Part shown: positions 35,756-47,516 of the stretch, one piece after another
How the letters are laid out: every line of letters begins with the position of its first letter
Position numbering within the stretch: the stretch's first letter is position 1
Assembly: GCA_016864895.1 (NCBI GenBank)
Contig: CP046107.1
Location: 1-64,000, forward strand
Reading direction: 5' to 3'
Length of the DNA: 64,000 nucleotides
Source: Neisseriaceae bacterium
Lineage (GTDB): Bacteria > Pseudomonadota > Gammaproteobacteria > Burkholderiales > Neisseriaceae
The notes under the pieces: model-generated
Database searches by the model: none
Seen by the model: only the letters and a program-made list of their open reading frames with translations
Told to the model about the DNA's origin: nothing
Position numbers and translations under genes: made by a program

Positions 35756-37048
35756 ATGAAACAGAAATCATTGAAAGAGTGGTTAGATTATTGGTCAATA
35801 GTTCATGATGGAAATGAAATAGAACTCGGCTTGGAACGAGTTAACCGAGTAAAAAAACAAATGGATTGGAAAATTCATCAACCTATTGTTATCGTGGGAG
35901 GAACAAATGGAAAGGGATCGGTCTGTGCTTTTTTAACTTCTATTTACACTCAAGCAGGTTATCGAGTCGGTACTTTGATTAGCCCTCATTTGTTACATTA
36001 CAATGAGAGAATTATGATCAATGGGGAGCCAGTAAATGATGAAAAAATTATTGCATCTTTTGAACGGATAGAAACTAAAAGAACAACTGTTTCTTTAACC
36101 TATTTTGAAGTCAATGTCTTATCTGCGGTGGATATTTTTGTGCATGAAGAAGTTGATATTATCATTTTAGAGGTTGGTTTAGGTGGTCGATTGGATGCAG
36201 TTAATATTTTTGACGCTGATGTTTCAGTTGTGACTAATGTGGATTTAGATCACCAAGAATATTTAGGGGATACTCGAGAAAAAATTGCTTACGAGAAGGC
36301 AGGTATTTATCGTTCTAATAGACCTGCTGTTGTAGGTGAAATAAATCCTGATAATGCATTGCTAGGATATATTGATAAAATTAATGCAATTTCATTACGT
36401 TTAGGAGTTGATTATTCATACGAATGTTTAGAAAACCAGTGGAATTTTTACTTTAAACCTACTTATCACCAATATGCAAAAGAGCGTCATCGATTTGCTT
36501 TACCTATCCCTACATTACGAGGTTCCTATCAGCTAGATAATGCAAGTATTGCTTTATGTGTAATTGAGTGTCTTTATTCTAAAGTACCTGTGAGTACAGG
36601 CTCAATTAAGAAAGGTTTATTATTGGTTTCTCATCCTGCTCGATTTCAGATTTTACCAGGAAGGCCGATTGTGGTATTAGATGTTGGGCATAATCCACAT
36701 GCAGTCAAGGAACTTAGAAAAAACTTTTTACGTTTACCTTTTGCCAAGAAAAAAATTGCAGTTTTTGGTATCTTGGCAGACAAAGATATAGATAATATTT
36801 TAGAGATTTTAAAAGATGAATTTGACGAATGGTATATTGCAACTCTGGATACAAATCGTGCTTTACCCTGTGTTGAAATTGAGGAAAAATTATTGCAAAA
36901 TAATGTTAAAACTGTAAAAGTTTTTAATTCGATTGCTCAAGCATACCATTCTGCCTTAAAAGGTGTTTCAGAAGATGATAGAATAGTTGTTTTTGGCTCT
37001 TTCTTTACAGTTGCAGAAGTAATAAAATCATTTAAATATAGCAATTAA
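35756..37048 (+). CDS. folC: Folylpolyglutamate/dihydrofolate synthase
   Basis: FolC adds glutamate to dihydropteroate and to folates. The 430-residue Mur-ligase-type enzyme has the P loop GGTNGKGSV (about 48-56), the GLGGRLDAVN and NVDLDHQEYLG segments, and the C-terminal VLDVGHNPHAV motif. It leads the folC-SPOR-cvpA-purF order typical of proteobacteria, which ties folate and purine synthesis together. Confidence 0.95.
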   Translation: MKQKSLKEWLDYWSIVHDGNEIELGLERVNRVKKQMDWKIHQPIVIVGGTNGKGSVCAFLTSIYTQAGYRVGTLISPHLLHYNERIMINGEPVNDEKIIASFERIETKRTTVSLTYFEVNVLSAVDIFVHEEVDIIILEVGLGGRLDAVNIFDADVSVVTNVDLDHQEYLGDTREKIAYEKAGIYRSNRPAVVGEINPDNALLGYIDKINAISLRLGVDYSYECLENQWNFYFKPTYHQYAKERHRFALPIPTLRGSYQLDNASIALCVIECLYSKVPVSTGSIKKGLLLVSHPARFQILPGRPIVVLDVGHNPHAVKELRKNFLRLPFAKKKIAVFGILADKDIDNILEILKDEFDEWYIATLDTNRALPCVEIEEKLLQNNVKTVKVFNSIAQAYHSALKGVSEDDRIVVFGSFFTVAEVIKSFKYSN

Positions 37049-37056
37049 GGAAAAAT

Positions 37057-38172
37057 ATGAATTCTAGACGAGAAAAATATTTAGAAATTAAAAGAAAGAA
37101 TAGAGCTCGACTAGTGGTGGTAATTGTTGCTTCTATTGTTATTATTTTATTTTCTTACTTGGTTTTAAAGCCCACGAAGGAAATAAAAATCACCCAAGAG
37201 GAAGAAAATGAGGCAGTTGTAACAATTTTAGGACAGGATAATGTTATACAAAATGATAATATTGATCCCCTCATGTCTGAATCTGCTGTGATGTCTGAAG
37301 AAGTATCATTTAAATTAAAGATTTTTCAAAATGCAGTGGCTCAAGCTAAAAAATCGGTAGGATCTCCGGAGGTGATAGACAAAAATAGTATTGTGAAAGA
37401 AATAGATGAATATGTTGTACAAGGTGCATCTATTTCTAGCCAAGGTAACGATACTGATGATAATACTATTCATAATTCAGTACCCTTGGAGCCAAAGTCT
37501 ATTGAGTCGTTGATAGAGGATAAACCAAATCATCAAACCAAAGCAGAGAAAGAAAGAACCGATTTTGTTAAGTCAGTAAAACAGGGAGATTTGCAGGCTA
37601 ACACTAATACCAAAGTTAAGCAAACTAAAAAACAAGTTCAGGTAAAAACTGTTGATACACAAGATAAATCGGCAGTCAATTTAAATCAAGAAACCCCTAG
37701 TGATATCACAACCGATATAGGGCAGCTACAAAAAAGTAAAAAAAATAATCAATCTGAAATTAGTGATAACAAAAACCAAACAATGTCTGAACATTCTAGT
37801 TCGGGCACTAATAATAGATCTAAATTACCTAATGCTGAGGAAGTGGTTACGAAATCAGTCAGATTAGGAGCCAATAAAGTGCCTGTAACACAATCTACTA
37901 AAAAATCAGATAAATCTATACCACAAGAAAATACCCAAACAAAGGGAAAGATTATGACTGTACAAGTGGCATCTTTGAGTGATCCTATTCAGGCACAAGC
38001 GTTGAAAAGTCAATTGGCAGGTAAGGGATATCCTGCCCGTGTAGAACGTTATAAAAACCGAGATCAGGTGCTTTATCGCGTAAGAGTTGGTGTTTACAAC
38101 AATCGTGATCAAGCCATTAGAGTATTATCAAAACTTCAATCTTTAGGCTATTCTGCGACTATTTCTAGATAA
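37057..38172 (+). CDS. SPOR-domain cell division protein (DedD/FtsN-like)
   Basis: The 371-residue protein has a basic cytoplasmic N-terminus, one membrane helix (about 18-36), a long low-complexity Lys/Ser/Gln/Asn linker and a C-terminal SPOR domain (about 298-371) that binds denuded septal peptidoglycan. DedD normally occupies this position between folC and cvpA. The linker is much longer than in E. coli DedD and could equally be called FtsN-like. Confidence 0.88.
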   Translation: MNSRREKYLEIKRKNRARLVVVIVASIVIILFSYLVLKPTKEIKITQEEENEAVVTILGQDNVIQNDNIDPLMSESAVMSEEVSFKLKIFQNAVAQAKKSVGSPEVIDKNSIVKEIDEYVVQGASISSQGNDTDDNTIHNSVPLEPKSIESLIEDKPNHQTKAEKERTDFVKSVKQGDLQANTNTKVKQTKKQVQVKTVDTQDKSAVNLNQETPSDITTDIGQLQKSKKNNQSEISDNKNQTMSEHSSSGTNNRSKLPNAEEVVTKSVRLGANKVPVTQSTKKSDKSIPQENTQTKGKIMTVQVASLSDPIQAQALKSQLAGKGYPARVERYKNRDQVLYRVRVGVYNNRDQAIRVLSKLQSLGYSATISR

Positions 38173-38175
38173 AAA

Positions 38176-38697
38176 ATGACAACAATTGATTATGCGATTA
38201 TTTTTTTAGTTATATTTTTTACTTTACTTGCTTTTAGTCGAGGAATTATTGCAGAGGTTGTATTTATCTTAAAATGGATATTTTCTGTATTTGGTGCGCG
38301 ATTGATGTATCGATCTTTTTCAGTTTTATTATTTGATTCAATCGAGCCATTATGGCTTAAACAAACTTTAGGTTTTGGTATTTTCTTTTTAATTATTTAT
38401 ACTATTCTAAATTTTTTTGCTCGAGGGTTGACTCGTATTGTACATTTTTTAGGATTAGGTGGTGTGAATCATTTTTTAGGAATTATTTTTGGGTGGATAA
38501 AAGGGGTGATAGTTGTAACTGTATTAGTTTTCATAGGTAATTATACTAATATCGTGCAATTTGAAGTATGGCAAAATTCCGTATTAATACCTTATTTTAA
38601 TGAATTAATTATAGCAGTTTCACCTTTTGTGCGAGATATGTTAGAGAGTAAAGTCAACATATCAAATTTAAATTCGATTTTATTTCAAACTAACTAA
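38176..38697 (+). CDS. cvpA: CvpA family membrane protein
   Basis: The 173-residue inner membrane protein has four hydrophobic spans and the conserved start TTIDYAIIFLV. CvpA was named for colicin V production and is usually encoded just before purF. Its biochemical function is not settled. It begins 3 bases after the SPOR gene. Confidence 0.92.
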   Translation: MTTIDYAIIFLVIFFTLLAFSRGIIAEVVFILKWIFSVFGARLMYRSFSVLLFDSIEPLWLKQTLGFGIFFLIIYTILNFFARGLTRIVHFLGLGGVNHFLGIIFGWIKGVIVVTVLVFIGNYTNIVQFEVWQNSVLIPYFNELIIAVSPFVRDMLESKVNISNLNSILFQTN

Positions 38698-38714
38698 CTA
38701 AGGATAAAGAAGTT

Positions 38715-40148
38715 ATGTGTGGTATCTTGGGAATTATGAGTCATAGGGCAGTTAATCAGGAATTATATGATGGACTACAGATGTTGCAACATAGGGGACA
38801 GGATGCCGCAGGTATTTTAACCACCGATGGTTCTGTTTTTCATAGCCATAAAGGGCAAGGATTGGTCAGAGATGTATTTAGAACACGTAATATGAGAGAT
38901 CTATTAGGAAATTTTGGAATTGCACATGTTCGATACCCGACAGCAGGAAACAAGAGCTCTGAAGCTAGTGAAGAATCCCAACCTTTTTATGTGAATTCTC
39001 CATTTGGTATTGCTTTGGCACACAATGGTAATTTAATTAATGTCGATAGTTTAATGCAAAATATAGTCAATAATGATCTAAGACATATTAATACTAGTTC
39101 AGACTCAGAGTTATTATTAAATGTTTTTGCTCATGAGTTGGAGAGCCAAGTTTTTGGTGTAATTCTAACCAAAGAAAATATTTTTAATGCGGTTAGTTGT
39201 GTGCATAATCGAGTACGAGGGGCTTATGCTGTTGTTGCCATGATTGCAGGTTATGGTATGGTAGCTTTTAGAGATCCTTTTGGAATTCGCCCCTTGATTT
39301 TGGGTGAACGTAAAAATCAGGATGGGACAATTGATTATTGTGTAGCATCTGAATCACTAGCATTGATACATTTGGATTTTAAGATAGTAAGAGATTTAAA
39401 GCCTGGTGAAGCAATTTTTATAGATTTTAATGGTAATTTTTATGCTTATGATTGTAAAAAGAATACACGGTTAGTGCCTTGCTTATTTGAATACGTTTAT
39501 TTTTCTAGGCCAGATTCAGTAGTGAATGGTGTATCCGTTTATCAAGCAAGATTAGATATGGGTATGATTTTGGCAGATAAAATAAAAGAGGAAATTAAAG
39601 ACGAGCCTATCGATGTTATTATGCCTGTTCCTGATACTAGTCGACCTATTGCTTTGCAGTTGGCTCAGCATTTAAATATACCTTATAGAGAAGGGTTAAT
39701 AAAGAATCGTTATATTGGACGTACCTTTATTATGCCGGGTCAAGCAGTGCGAAAGCGTTCTGTAAAGCATAAATTGAGTCCTGTAGAAATCGAATTTAAA
39801 GACAAGAATGTTTTATTGGTAGATGATTCTATTGTGAGAGGTACAACTAGTCGAGAAATTGTGGATATGGCTAGGATATCGGGGGCAAAGAAAGTATTTA
39901 TGGCATCCGCAGCGCCTGAAGTTCGTTATCCAAATGTATATGGTATTGATATGCCTTCTAAAGAGGAATTAATTGCTCATGACCGTACAGTTTTAGAAAT
40001 TGCTCAAGAAATCGGAGTGGATGGCTTAGTGTTTCAAAATTTAGATGATTTGGTTAATGTCATTAGAAAATTGAATCCTGAAATTGATGATTTAGATACT
40101 TCTTGTTTTGATGGCAAATATGTTACTGGTGGTGTTGATTTCAACTAA
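38715..40148 (+). CDS. purF: Amidophosphoribosyltransferase
   Basis: PurF makes 5-phosphoribosylamine from PRPP and glutamine, the first step of purine synthesis. The 477-residue protein starts MCGILG, with catalytic Cys at position 2 after Met removal. It has the glutaminase residues in LQHRGQDAAG and the PRPP-binding motif VLLVDDSIVRGTT near residue 370. It is slightly shorter than many proteobacterial homologues (about 505) but complete in its motifs. A 2.4 kb gene-free region follows. Confidence 0.95.
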   Translation: MCGILGIMSHRAVNQELYDGLQMLQHRGQDAAGILTTDGSVFHSHKGQGLVRDVFRTRNMRDLLGNFGIAHVRYPTAGNKSSEASEESQPFYVNSPFGIALAHNGNLINVDSLMQNIVNNDLRHINTSSDSELLLNVFAHELESQVFGVILTKENIFNAVSCVHNRVRGAYAVVAMIAGYGMVAFRDPFGIRPLILGERKNQDGTIDYCVASESLALIHLDFKIVRDLKPGEAIFIDFNGNFYAYDCKKNTRLVPCLFEYVYFSRPDSVVNGVSVYQARLDMGMILADKIKEEIKDEPIDVIMPVPDTSRPIALQLAQHLNIPYREGLIKNRYIGRTFIMPGQAVRKRSVKHKLSPVEIEFKDKNVLLVDDSIVRGTTSREIVDMARISGAKKVFMASAAPEVRYPNVYGIDMPSKEELIAHDRTVLEIAQEIGVDGLVFQNLDDLVNVIRKLNPEIDDLDTSCFDGKYVTGGVDFN

Positions 40149-42521
<2,373 letters not shown>

Positions 42522-42959
42522 TCAATGTTGATACAAAGAATAATCTCTATCTAGCCAAAGTATATGGTATATCTGACCTTCCCTATATCCTACCATTGGT
42601 TTCTTTGAACAAAATCTAAAAGCTAACAAAGTAATATTTTGTTCAATAATAAAATCTGGTACTGGACACCCTTTTATCGCCGAATAATTGATTTTTTCAG
42701 CGCCCAACTTATGTCGATGAACATTCTTCAATTCTTGGCAAGTACTTTGACTTAATTTATCAAGTGTACGTATCAGGGATATTTTTTCCTTATCATTACA
42801 TGCATCCAAGCAGTAGTGTTTCTCTTGCATTTGATGAAAAGAAAATACGGGACGCTTCTTGTCATTATTTCCATCAGTTGATAAGCCCGCTTGTGACAGT
42901 CGAACCTTACCTTTCTTCCTAGATATAGCAGTAATATTTTTCTTTATCTTCTTAGGCAT
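42522..42959 (-). CDS. Putative toxin partner of a Panacea antitoxin
   Basis: The 145-residue basic protein has a lysine-rich N-terminal part, a helical middle (about 55-80) with a VHRHKLGAEKINYSAI segment, and a beta-rich end containing FRFCSKKPMVGYREG and HILWLDRDYSLYQH. It follows the DUF4065 gene directly: the ATG lies 2 bases after the stop of that gene's shifted frame. I recall similar proteins beside DUF4065 genes. The beta-rich end could be a small RNase-type toxin fold, but that is inference. Catalytic residues cannot be assigned. Confidence 0.6.
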   Translation of the reverse strand: MPKKIKKNITAISRKKGKVRLSQAGLSTDGNNDKKRPVFSFHQMQEKHYCLDACNDKEKISLIRTLDKLSQSTCQELKNVHRHKLGAEKINYSAIKGCPVPDFIIEQNITLLAFRFCSKKPMVGYREGQIYHILWLDRDYSLYQH

Positions 42960-42961
42960 AA

Positions 42962-43404
42962 TTATTCTGTTAATGTAAGAAAATATCCCTTTAAAGCTTC
43001 ATGAGAAATCACCTCGATACCTGATGATCAGCGTCTCTCCACGGAGCCTCCTCATGTGTCATGTTTCTTAGTTTCCAAGCAGAGAATTGACCATACACAT
43101 CATAGACATCATCAAGTAACTTTTTATCTTCTTCAGAAAAATTATTATGATTTATATTTAAATCATCAGTAGGTAAAGCCCCACTCCCATATTTTCTATA
43201 TTTATCATACAGTTCCTTGACAACAGGGCCATGCTTCCAAGCCCGAATTTCCTCTTTAAAGAGAGGTCTATTATTTATAGCTAAAGAGAAACCTTGCGCA
43301 TAGTACACCAATTTTTGAATCTTTAAATTAGAGATCAAATCTCCACTGTCTTCTTGATCACATAACGATAGAAAATAATCAGCGACTTCATAACAAGTTA
43401 ACAT
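42962..43404 (-). CDS. Panacea-domain (DUF4065/SocA-like) antitoxin, C-terminal frameshift
   Basis: From ATG 43404 (GGGGGG upstream) the frame gives 131 residues with the Panacea pattern: LKIQKLVYYAQGFSLA, FKEEIRAWKHGPVVKELY and a late MTHEEAPWRDAD. It stops early at 43009. In the neighbouring frame, joining near 43020, the sequence continues GIEVISHEALKGYFLTLTE and stops at 42962, just before the next gene. That is the normal end of the domain. A one-base shift is therefore needed for full length (about 147 residues). Panacea proteins neutralise diverse toxins. A longer start codon at 43446 is unlikely. Confidence 0.75.
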
Positions 43405-44654
43405 AGTTACATCCCCCCAACGTTTATAAAAGAACCATCGACACAATCAGTCTATCAAGTATAATCATATTAATTTCTGACTCTTAAACACCTATCCCCA
43501 TTAAGATCGGATATTTGTAAGATATTATTAATTAAGTGAATTCCATAAGAAACCCGAGTTCAAATCTATCACAGATTCACTCTTAAAGTAAATAAGCATT
43601 TATGTTGTAAAAAAATCAAAAAAATAGTGTCTCTGTTACTATATGTCATTCTTATTTAAGTTGCTTTGATTTTCGTTATATCAAATATCTGTTTTTCATT
43701 AATATTGTAATGTAAGTATTTGTCTTGGTACTAAATTATTCTTTGTTTGTAAAGTTCATACATTACTTTTTTTATTAAATATTTGTATCGATTATTTACT
43801 TCGAGATAGGAAATTAAGAATATATTCTCATCCATTCTCATTGTATAAGGAGTAATTGAATATAATCCCTCATATAATAATTATCTTATCTAAATATCTG
43901 AGAAATCAGATAAGATCAAATCTTATTGAGAGATTTTTGACGAAGTAATTTTGCCGTGTCATGATGTTTTTTGATAACCCTAAAATCAAAGTCGGGATTA
44001 ATGCCTATTAAGATATTGTAAAAGAGCTAATCTTGTGTATGTTAAAAATTTCTTTCATTCAATAAGCTCTCTCTTGTTAGAAAGGATAGAATTTTTCTAT
44101 CACACTTTCCTAAGTAATTTTTAGTAAAATTAAGGTAAATTTTGGTATGAAAATCTCTATCGAATTTTAATGAGAATTATTGTTTTTTTTAAATTAGGAT
44201 TTTTATAACGCTATACAATTCTGTACTAAATAAATTCATTATCAACTAAAATATATTCTATTAATGGTTACCACAATTATTCATAATTATTAACTTTATT
44301 ATTAACTTTTGTTAACTTTTTTAAAAACAATGATCATCGAATTCAATTAATTATTAGAAAGAATGTCTAATATAACTAAATTAATCTATGGCTACGAATA
44401 TAAGCTACTATACAAATAAGAAAGAACAGCTTATTTTATAATTTGCTGTTTTAATATTTTTATATGCTTAAAATGACAAGTTTAATTTTTCATTAAATTG
44501 AAGAAAAAAAGTTATTGAACTAATTCAATTAAAATACTAATTACATTTTACATTTTACATTTTTATAATTTATATTTGTTAACTAATTGAATTTTATTGA
44601 ACTACCATAGATTATGTGAATAAAAAGTTAATTAGATTAAAATATGGAAAAGAT
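43405..44654. other. Gene-free AT-rich region
   Basis: About 1.25 kb without a credible frame on either strand. Short tandem repeats of ACATTTT type occur near 44540-44565, and repeated TTAACTTT motifs near 44288-44320. No recognisable remnants or RNA genes were seen. It forms the other flank of the toxin-antitoxin-like pair. Confidence 0.5.
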
Positions 44655-44786
44655 ATGAAAAAAATAGCTTTGTCGTTGGTAGTCATGTTTTGTTTAGTCA
44701 ATTGTGCCAGTATGAGAAATGGATCAGGTCATTTGGAAATGTATGGACAAATACAAGGTGGTGTTGAACGTATTATGGTTAAATAA
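44655..44786 (+). CDS. Very small putative lipoprotein (43 residues)
   Basis: A 43-codon frame begins ATGAAAAAAATAGC with GGAAAAG a few bases upstream. Residues 1-15 form a signal peptide ending in LVNC, a slightly atypical lipobox (Asn at -1), with Cys15 as the lipidation site. The mature part is about 29 residues and includes GSGHLEMYGQIQGGVE. The signal peptide and start signal argue for a real gene. The function is unknown. It converges on the NUDIX gene. Confidence 0.6.
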   Translation: MKKIALSLVVMFCLVNCASMRNGSGHLEMYGQIQGGVERIMVK

Positions 44787-44806
44787 GTTGCTAGTACGAT
44801 AAAGAG

Positions 44807-45472
44807 TTATCTTCTATATTTAACGTATGTTTTAGCTAAAAAGTATAAAATTTCTGCAGTTAACCCCCATATATGTTTTCCATGATAATCAATGGATACA
44901 ATTTTGATTGGTAACCTACTGGTTGAGGGGTAGGGATTAAAGGAATACCGATCAGGATTAAGCAATATTTGGCAGGGTGCTGTAAATATTTCTTTGACTT
45001 CGTTAACATTTTTATTTTGGTCTTTGGGGTATCTATCTATGATACCCAAAGTAGGGTAAACCTCATAATTAGTTGGAGACTTGATCTTTTTCAGTACACC
45101 GTAAGTTCTAATATAGTCTCGGCTAATACCAATTTCTTCTTCAGTTTCTCGGATAGCTGTTCTAGAAATTATTTTATCGTTCTTCTGCCGTTTCCCTCCT
45201 GGAAATGAAATTTGGTTAGAGTGGTGTTTTAATTGTGCGGCACGTTCAGTGAAAATAATTTCATACTCCTGTGTTGATTTTCTAAAGTAAAATCCAACCA
45301 AAACACCTGCTTGAATGGGATTATTTAATGAAAAATGTAATAAAGAATTTCGAACCCAATACCTTACATTCCAATGAGGTAAAGTACAAAAAATAAAAAA
45401 ATTGATTAAATCTTGTTCATTACTAAAAGTAAAATTTATCTTATTGATACTTTTGTTCCAAAATTCCATCAC
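44807..45472 (-). CDS. NUDIX hydrolase, CoA pyrophosphatase type (NudL/YeaB-like)
   Basis: The 221-residue product has the CoA-diphosphatase form of the NUDIX box: SFPGGKRQKND then IRETEEEIGI (about 92-118), with the same 14-residue spacing between the Gly and the REx3EE core as E. coli NudL. It is expected to cleave CoA or its derivatives to 3',5'-ADP and phosphopantetheine. About 70 extra N-terminal residues precede the domain. Confidence 0.85.
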   Translation of the reverse strand: MMEFWNKSINKINFTFSNEQDLINFFIFCTLPHWNVRYWVRNSLLHFSLNNPIQAGVLVGFYFRKSTQEYEIIFTERAAQLKHHSNQISFPGGKRQKNDKIISRTAIRETEEEIGISRDYIRTYGVLKKIKSPTNYEVYPTLGIIDRYPKDQNKNVNEVKEIFTAPCQILLNPDRYSFNPYPSTSRLPIKIVSIDYHGKHIWGLTAEILYFLAKTYVKYRR

Positions 45473-45554
45473 ACCAACGTCTCCCAGTTTAGGAACATTA
45501 ATTCAGTCAAATAACATATCCAAAGAAACTTTGTATAGATAGGAATCATAGATT

Positions 45555-45794
45555 ATGTTTGTATATTTTCTCAAATCCCTAGGGTGTGTAAAACAACTAC
45601 TACAATTTTTGTATCCTGTGACAACCTTTTTTATAAGTCAATATTGTTTATATGTAGCTATATGGTATCAACAATTAAGGAAGTATGGTGTTAGTATCAT
45701 TCAAGAAGCATACGTAGGCACTAGCGTTGCCTTTTTACCATACGAGTTAACTATACTTATTTTGTGCTGGGTTAAATTTTATGTAACTATTTGA
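45555..45794 (+). CDS. Uncertain small hydrophobic protein
   Basis: A 79-codon frame encodes a hydrophobic protein with two likely membrane spans (about 17-36 and 53-77). There is no clear ribosome site and no recognised family. It lies in the 414-base gap between two leftward genes. It could be a real small membrane protein, a fragment of a lost gene, or chance. Confidence 0.25.
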   Translation: MFVYFLKSLGCVKQLLQFLYPVTTFFISQYCLYVAIWYQQLRKYGVSIIQEAYVGTSVAFLPYELTILILCWVKFYVTI

Positions 45795-45886
45795 ATTATC
45801 GTAAGTATTAAAATTTTTAGCGTTCAACAAGGTTAATCTATAAGTTATTTATAAGGGTAACATAATGATTATGTATATTCATTAAG

Positions 45887-46192
45887 TTAAATATTCTCCA
45901 GTAAAGGTTGTAGTTCATTTTCTTCATACATTTCCATCATGATATCCGATCCCCCAATAAATTTACCATCAACATATAGCTGGGGTATTGTTGGCCAATC
46001 TGAGTATATTTTAATTCCTTCCCTAATTTCATTATTTTCAAGTACATTAACGGTAAAAAAATCTTGGCAACCACAAGCGTATAAGATCTCAACTGCACGA
46101 GAAGAGAAACCACATTGTGGGAACTGTTTGGTTCCTTTCATAAACAGAACTACAGGATGTTCTTGAATAATTTTAATAATTTCTTCTTGCAT
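45887..46192 (-). CDS. grxD: Monothiol glutaredoxin Grx4
   Basis: The 101-residue protein has the monothiol CGFS active site in QFPQCGFSSRAV (Cys at 27) preceded by FMKGT, and the WPTIPQLYVDGKFIGGSDI glutathione-binding part. Grx4 proteins carry or sense [2Fe-2S] clusters. It lies 13 bases after the RsmB-type gene and is probably cotranscribed with it. Confidence 0.95.
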   Translation of the reverse strand: MQEEIIKIIQEHPVVLFMKGTKQFPQCGFSSRAVEILYACGCQDFFTVNVLENNEIREGIKIYSDWPTIPQLYVDGKFIGGSDIMMEMYEENELQPLLENI

Positions 46193-46205
46193 AATATTTA
46201 TTCCT

Positions 46206-47459
46206 TTAATTTTTCTTCATAATGGCAATATAAAAACCATCGGTTTGCGTTAATAGTGGGTTCAAGTAAATACCCATGTCATTTTTGTTCATTGTAATGC
46301 CAGAAAGGTATTTTTGGCAATCAATCAACTGATAGTTGGTATGAGACCTTAAAAATTTTTGAATAATGTATTCATTTTCTTGAGGTAGAATACTACAAGT
46401 AGCATAAACTAGTTTTCCACTAGAATGACATAGTTTTTCTGCCTCATTAAGAATAGATAATTGTTTTTCAGTCATTTTCTGTATAGTAGATGGGCTATTT
46501 CTATACTTTAAATCAGGCTGTCGTCTGATAGTCCCTAAGCCAGAGCAAGGTGCATCGATTAGAATAATATCATATTTCTGTTGGAATTTTCTCAGTTTCT
46601 CATCTTTTTCGTTTTGAATTAGGATAGGGTATATATTATTAAGTTTTGATTTTTTTAGGCGAAGTTTGAGTTGATTTAAACGATTAGCTTCTACATCGAA
46701 AGCATAAATACTACCGCGGTTGTTTAACATTGCACCTATGGCTAATGTTTTTCCACCTGTACCAGCACAAAAATCAATAATGTTTTGATTTTTTTTGGGT
46801 TGTGATAAATAAGCAATTAATTGGCTTCCCTCATCTTGAATTTCAAATAATCCTTCCTTATAAAAAGGATACTGTGTTAATCTGGGATGATTTCCTTGTA
46901 GGCGGATACCCCAGGGAGAGTAAGGTGTCTTCGTGCTCAAAATATTATTTTCTTTTAGCTTTTGAATTAATTCATCACGTTTGATTTTGATAGTATTCGT
47001 TCGAATATCGACAGGAGCTGTATTTTTTAGAGATTGCCCTAATTCTATAATATCTTGATTATTTAATTTCTCGGATAATAACTGTACTATCCACATAGGT
47101 AATTCAGCCTGTTCATTAACTGCCACTGAATTTTGTTGATAATCTAAAAAATCCTCCAATAAGTCAATATAGTATAAATCTTTATGTTCGTAGAAAGCTA
47201 AACCTACGGCAATATTGATTTGGTTTACGAGAGACAATTTTTGCGTTTTTACTAAATAGCCTTGTATAGTTTCTCTATTTCTAAGTAGAGTATAAATGCT
47301 ATCGCTTATAAAATGTCTATCTTGTTTCCCTAGATTTTGATGTTTTCTAAAATACTTTGTCAGTAACCATTCTGTGGTATTTTCAAAGTAGAGTACTTGC
47401 TGTGCTATTGTTTGTAGATGTTGGTAACGGGCTAGATTTTGCATAGATTTTCTATTCAA
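46206..47459 (-). CDS. RsmB-type rRNA (cytosine-5-)-methyltransferase
   Basis: The 417-residue protein is an m5C RNA methyltransferase. It has an N-terminal NusB-like/RNA-binding part, the SAM motif DFCAGTGGKT (about 231-240), and the two catalytic Cys motifs DAPCSG and YATCSI. The target is probably 16S rRNA (RsmB or RsmF position), which cannot be told from sequence alone. Confidence 0.88.
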   Translation of the reverse strand: MNRKSMQNLARYQHLQTIAQQVLYFENTTEWLLTKYFRKHQNLGKQDRHFISDSIYTLLRNRETIQGYLVKTQKLSLVNQINIAVGLAFYEHKDLYYIDLLEDFLDYQQNSVAVNEQAELPMWIVQLLSEKLNNQDIIELGQSLKNTAPVDIRTNTIKIKRDELIQKLKENNILSTKTPYSPWGIRLQGNHPRLTQYPFYKEGLFEIQDEGSQLIAYLSQPKKNQNIIDFCAGTGGKTLAIGAMLNNRGSIYAFDVEANRLNQLKLRLKKSKLNNIYPILIQNEKDEKLRKFQQKYDIILIDAPCSGLGTIRRQPDLKYRNSPSTIQKMTEKQLSILNEAEKLCHSSGKLVYATCSILPQENEYIIQKFLRSHTNYQLIDCQKYLSGITMNKNDMGIYLNPLLTQTDGFYIAIMKKN

Positions 47460-47516
47460 CTAATATTTGTTACAATCATACAGAAATTTTTTCTGAAACT
47501 TTATTGGGGAGGGGTA

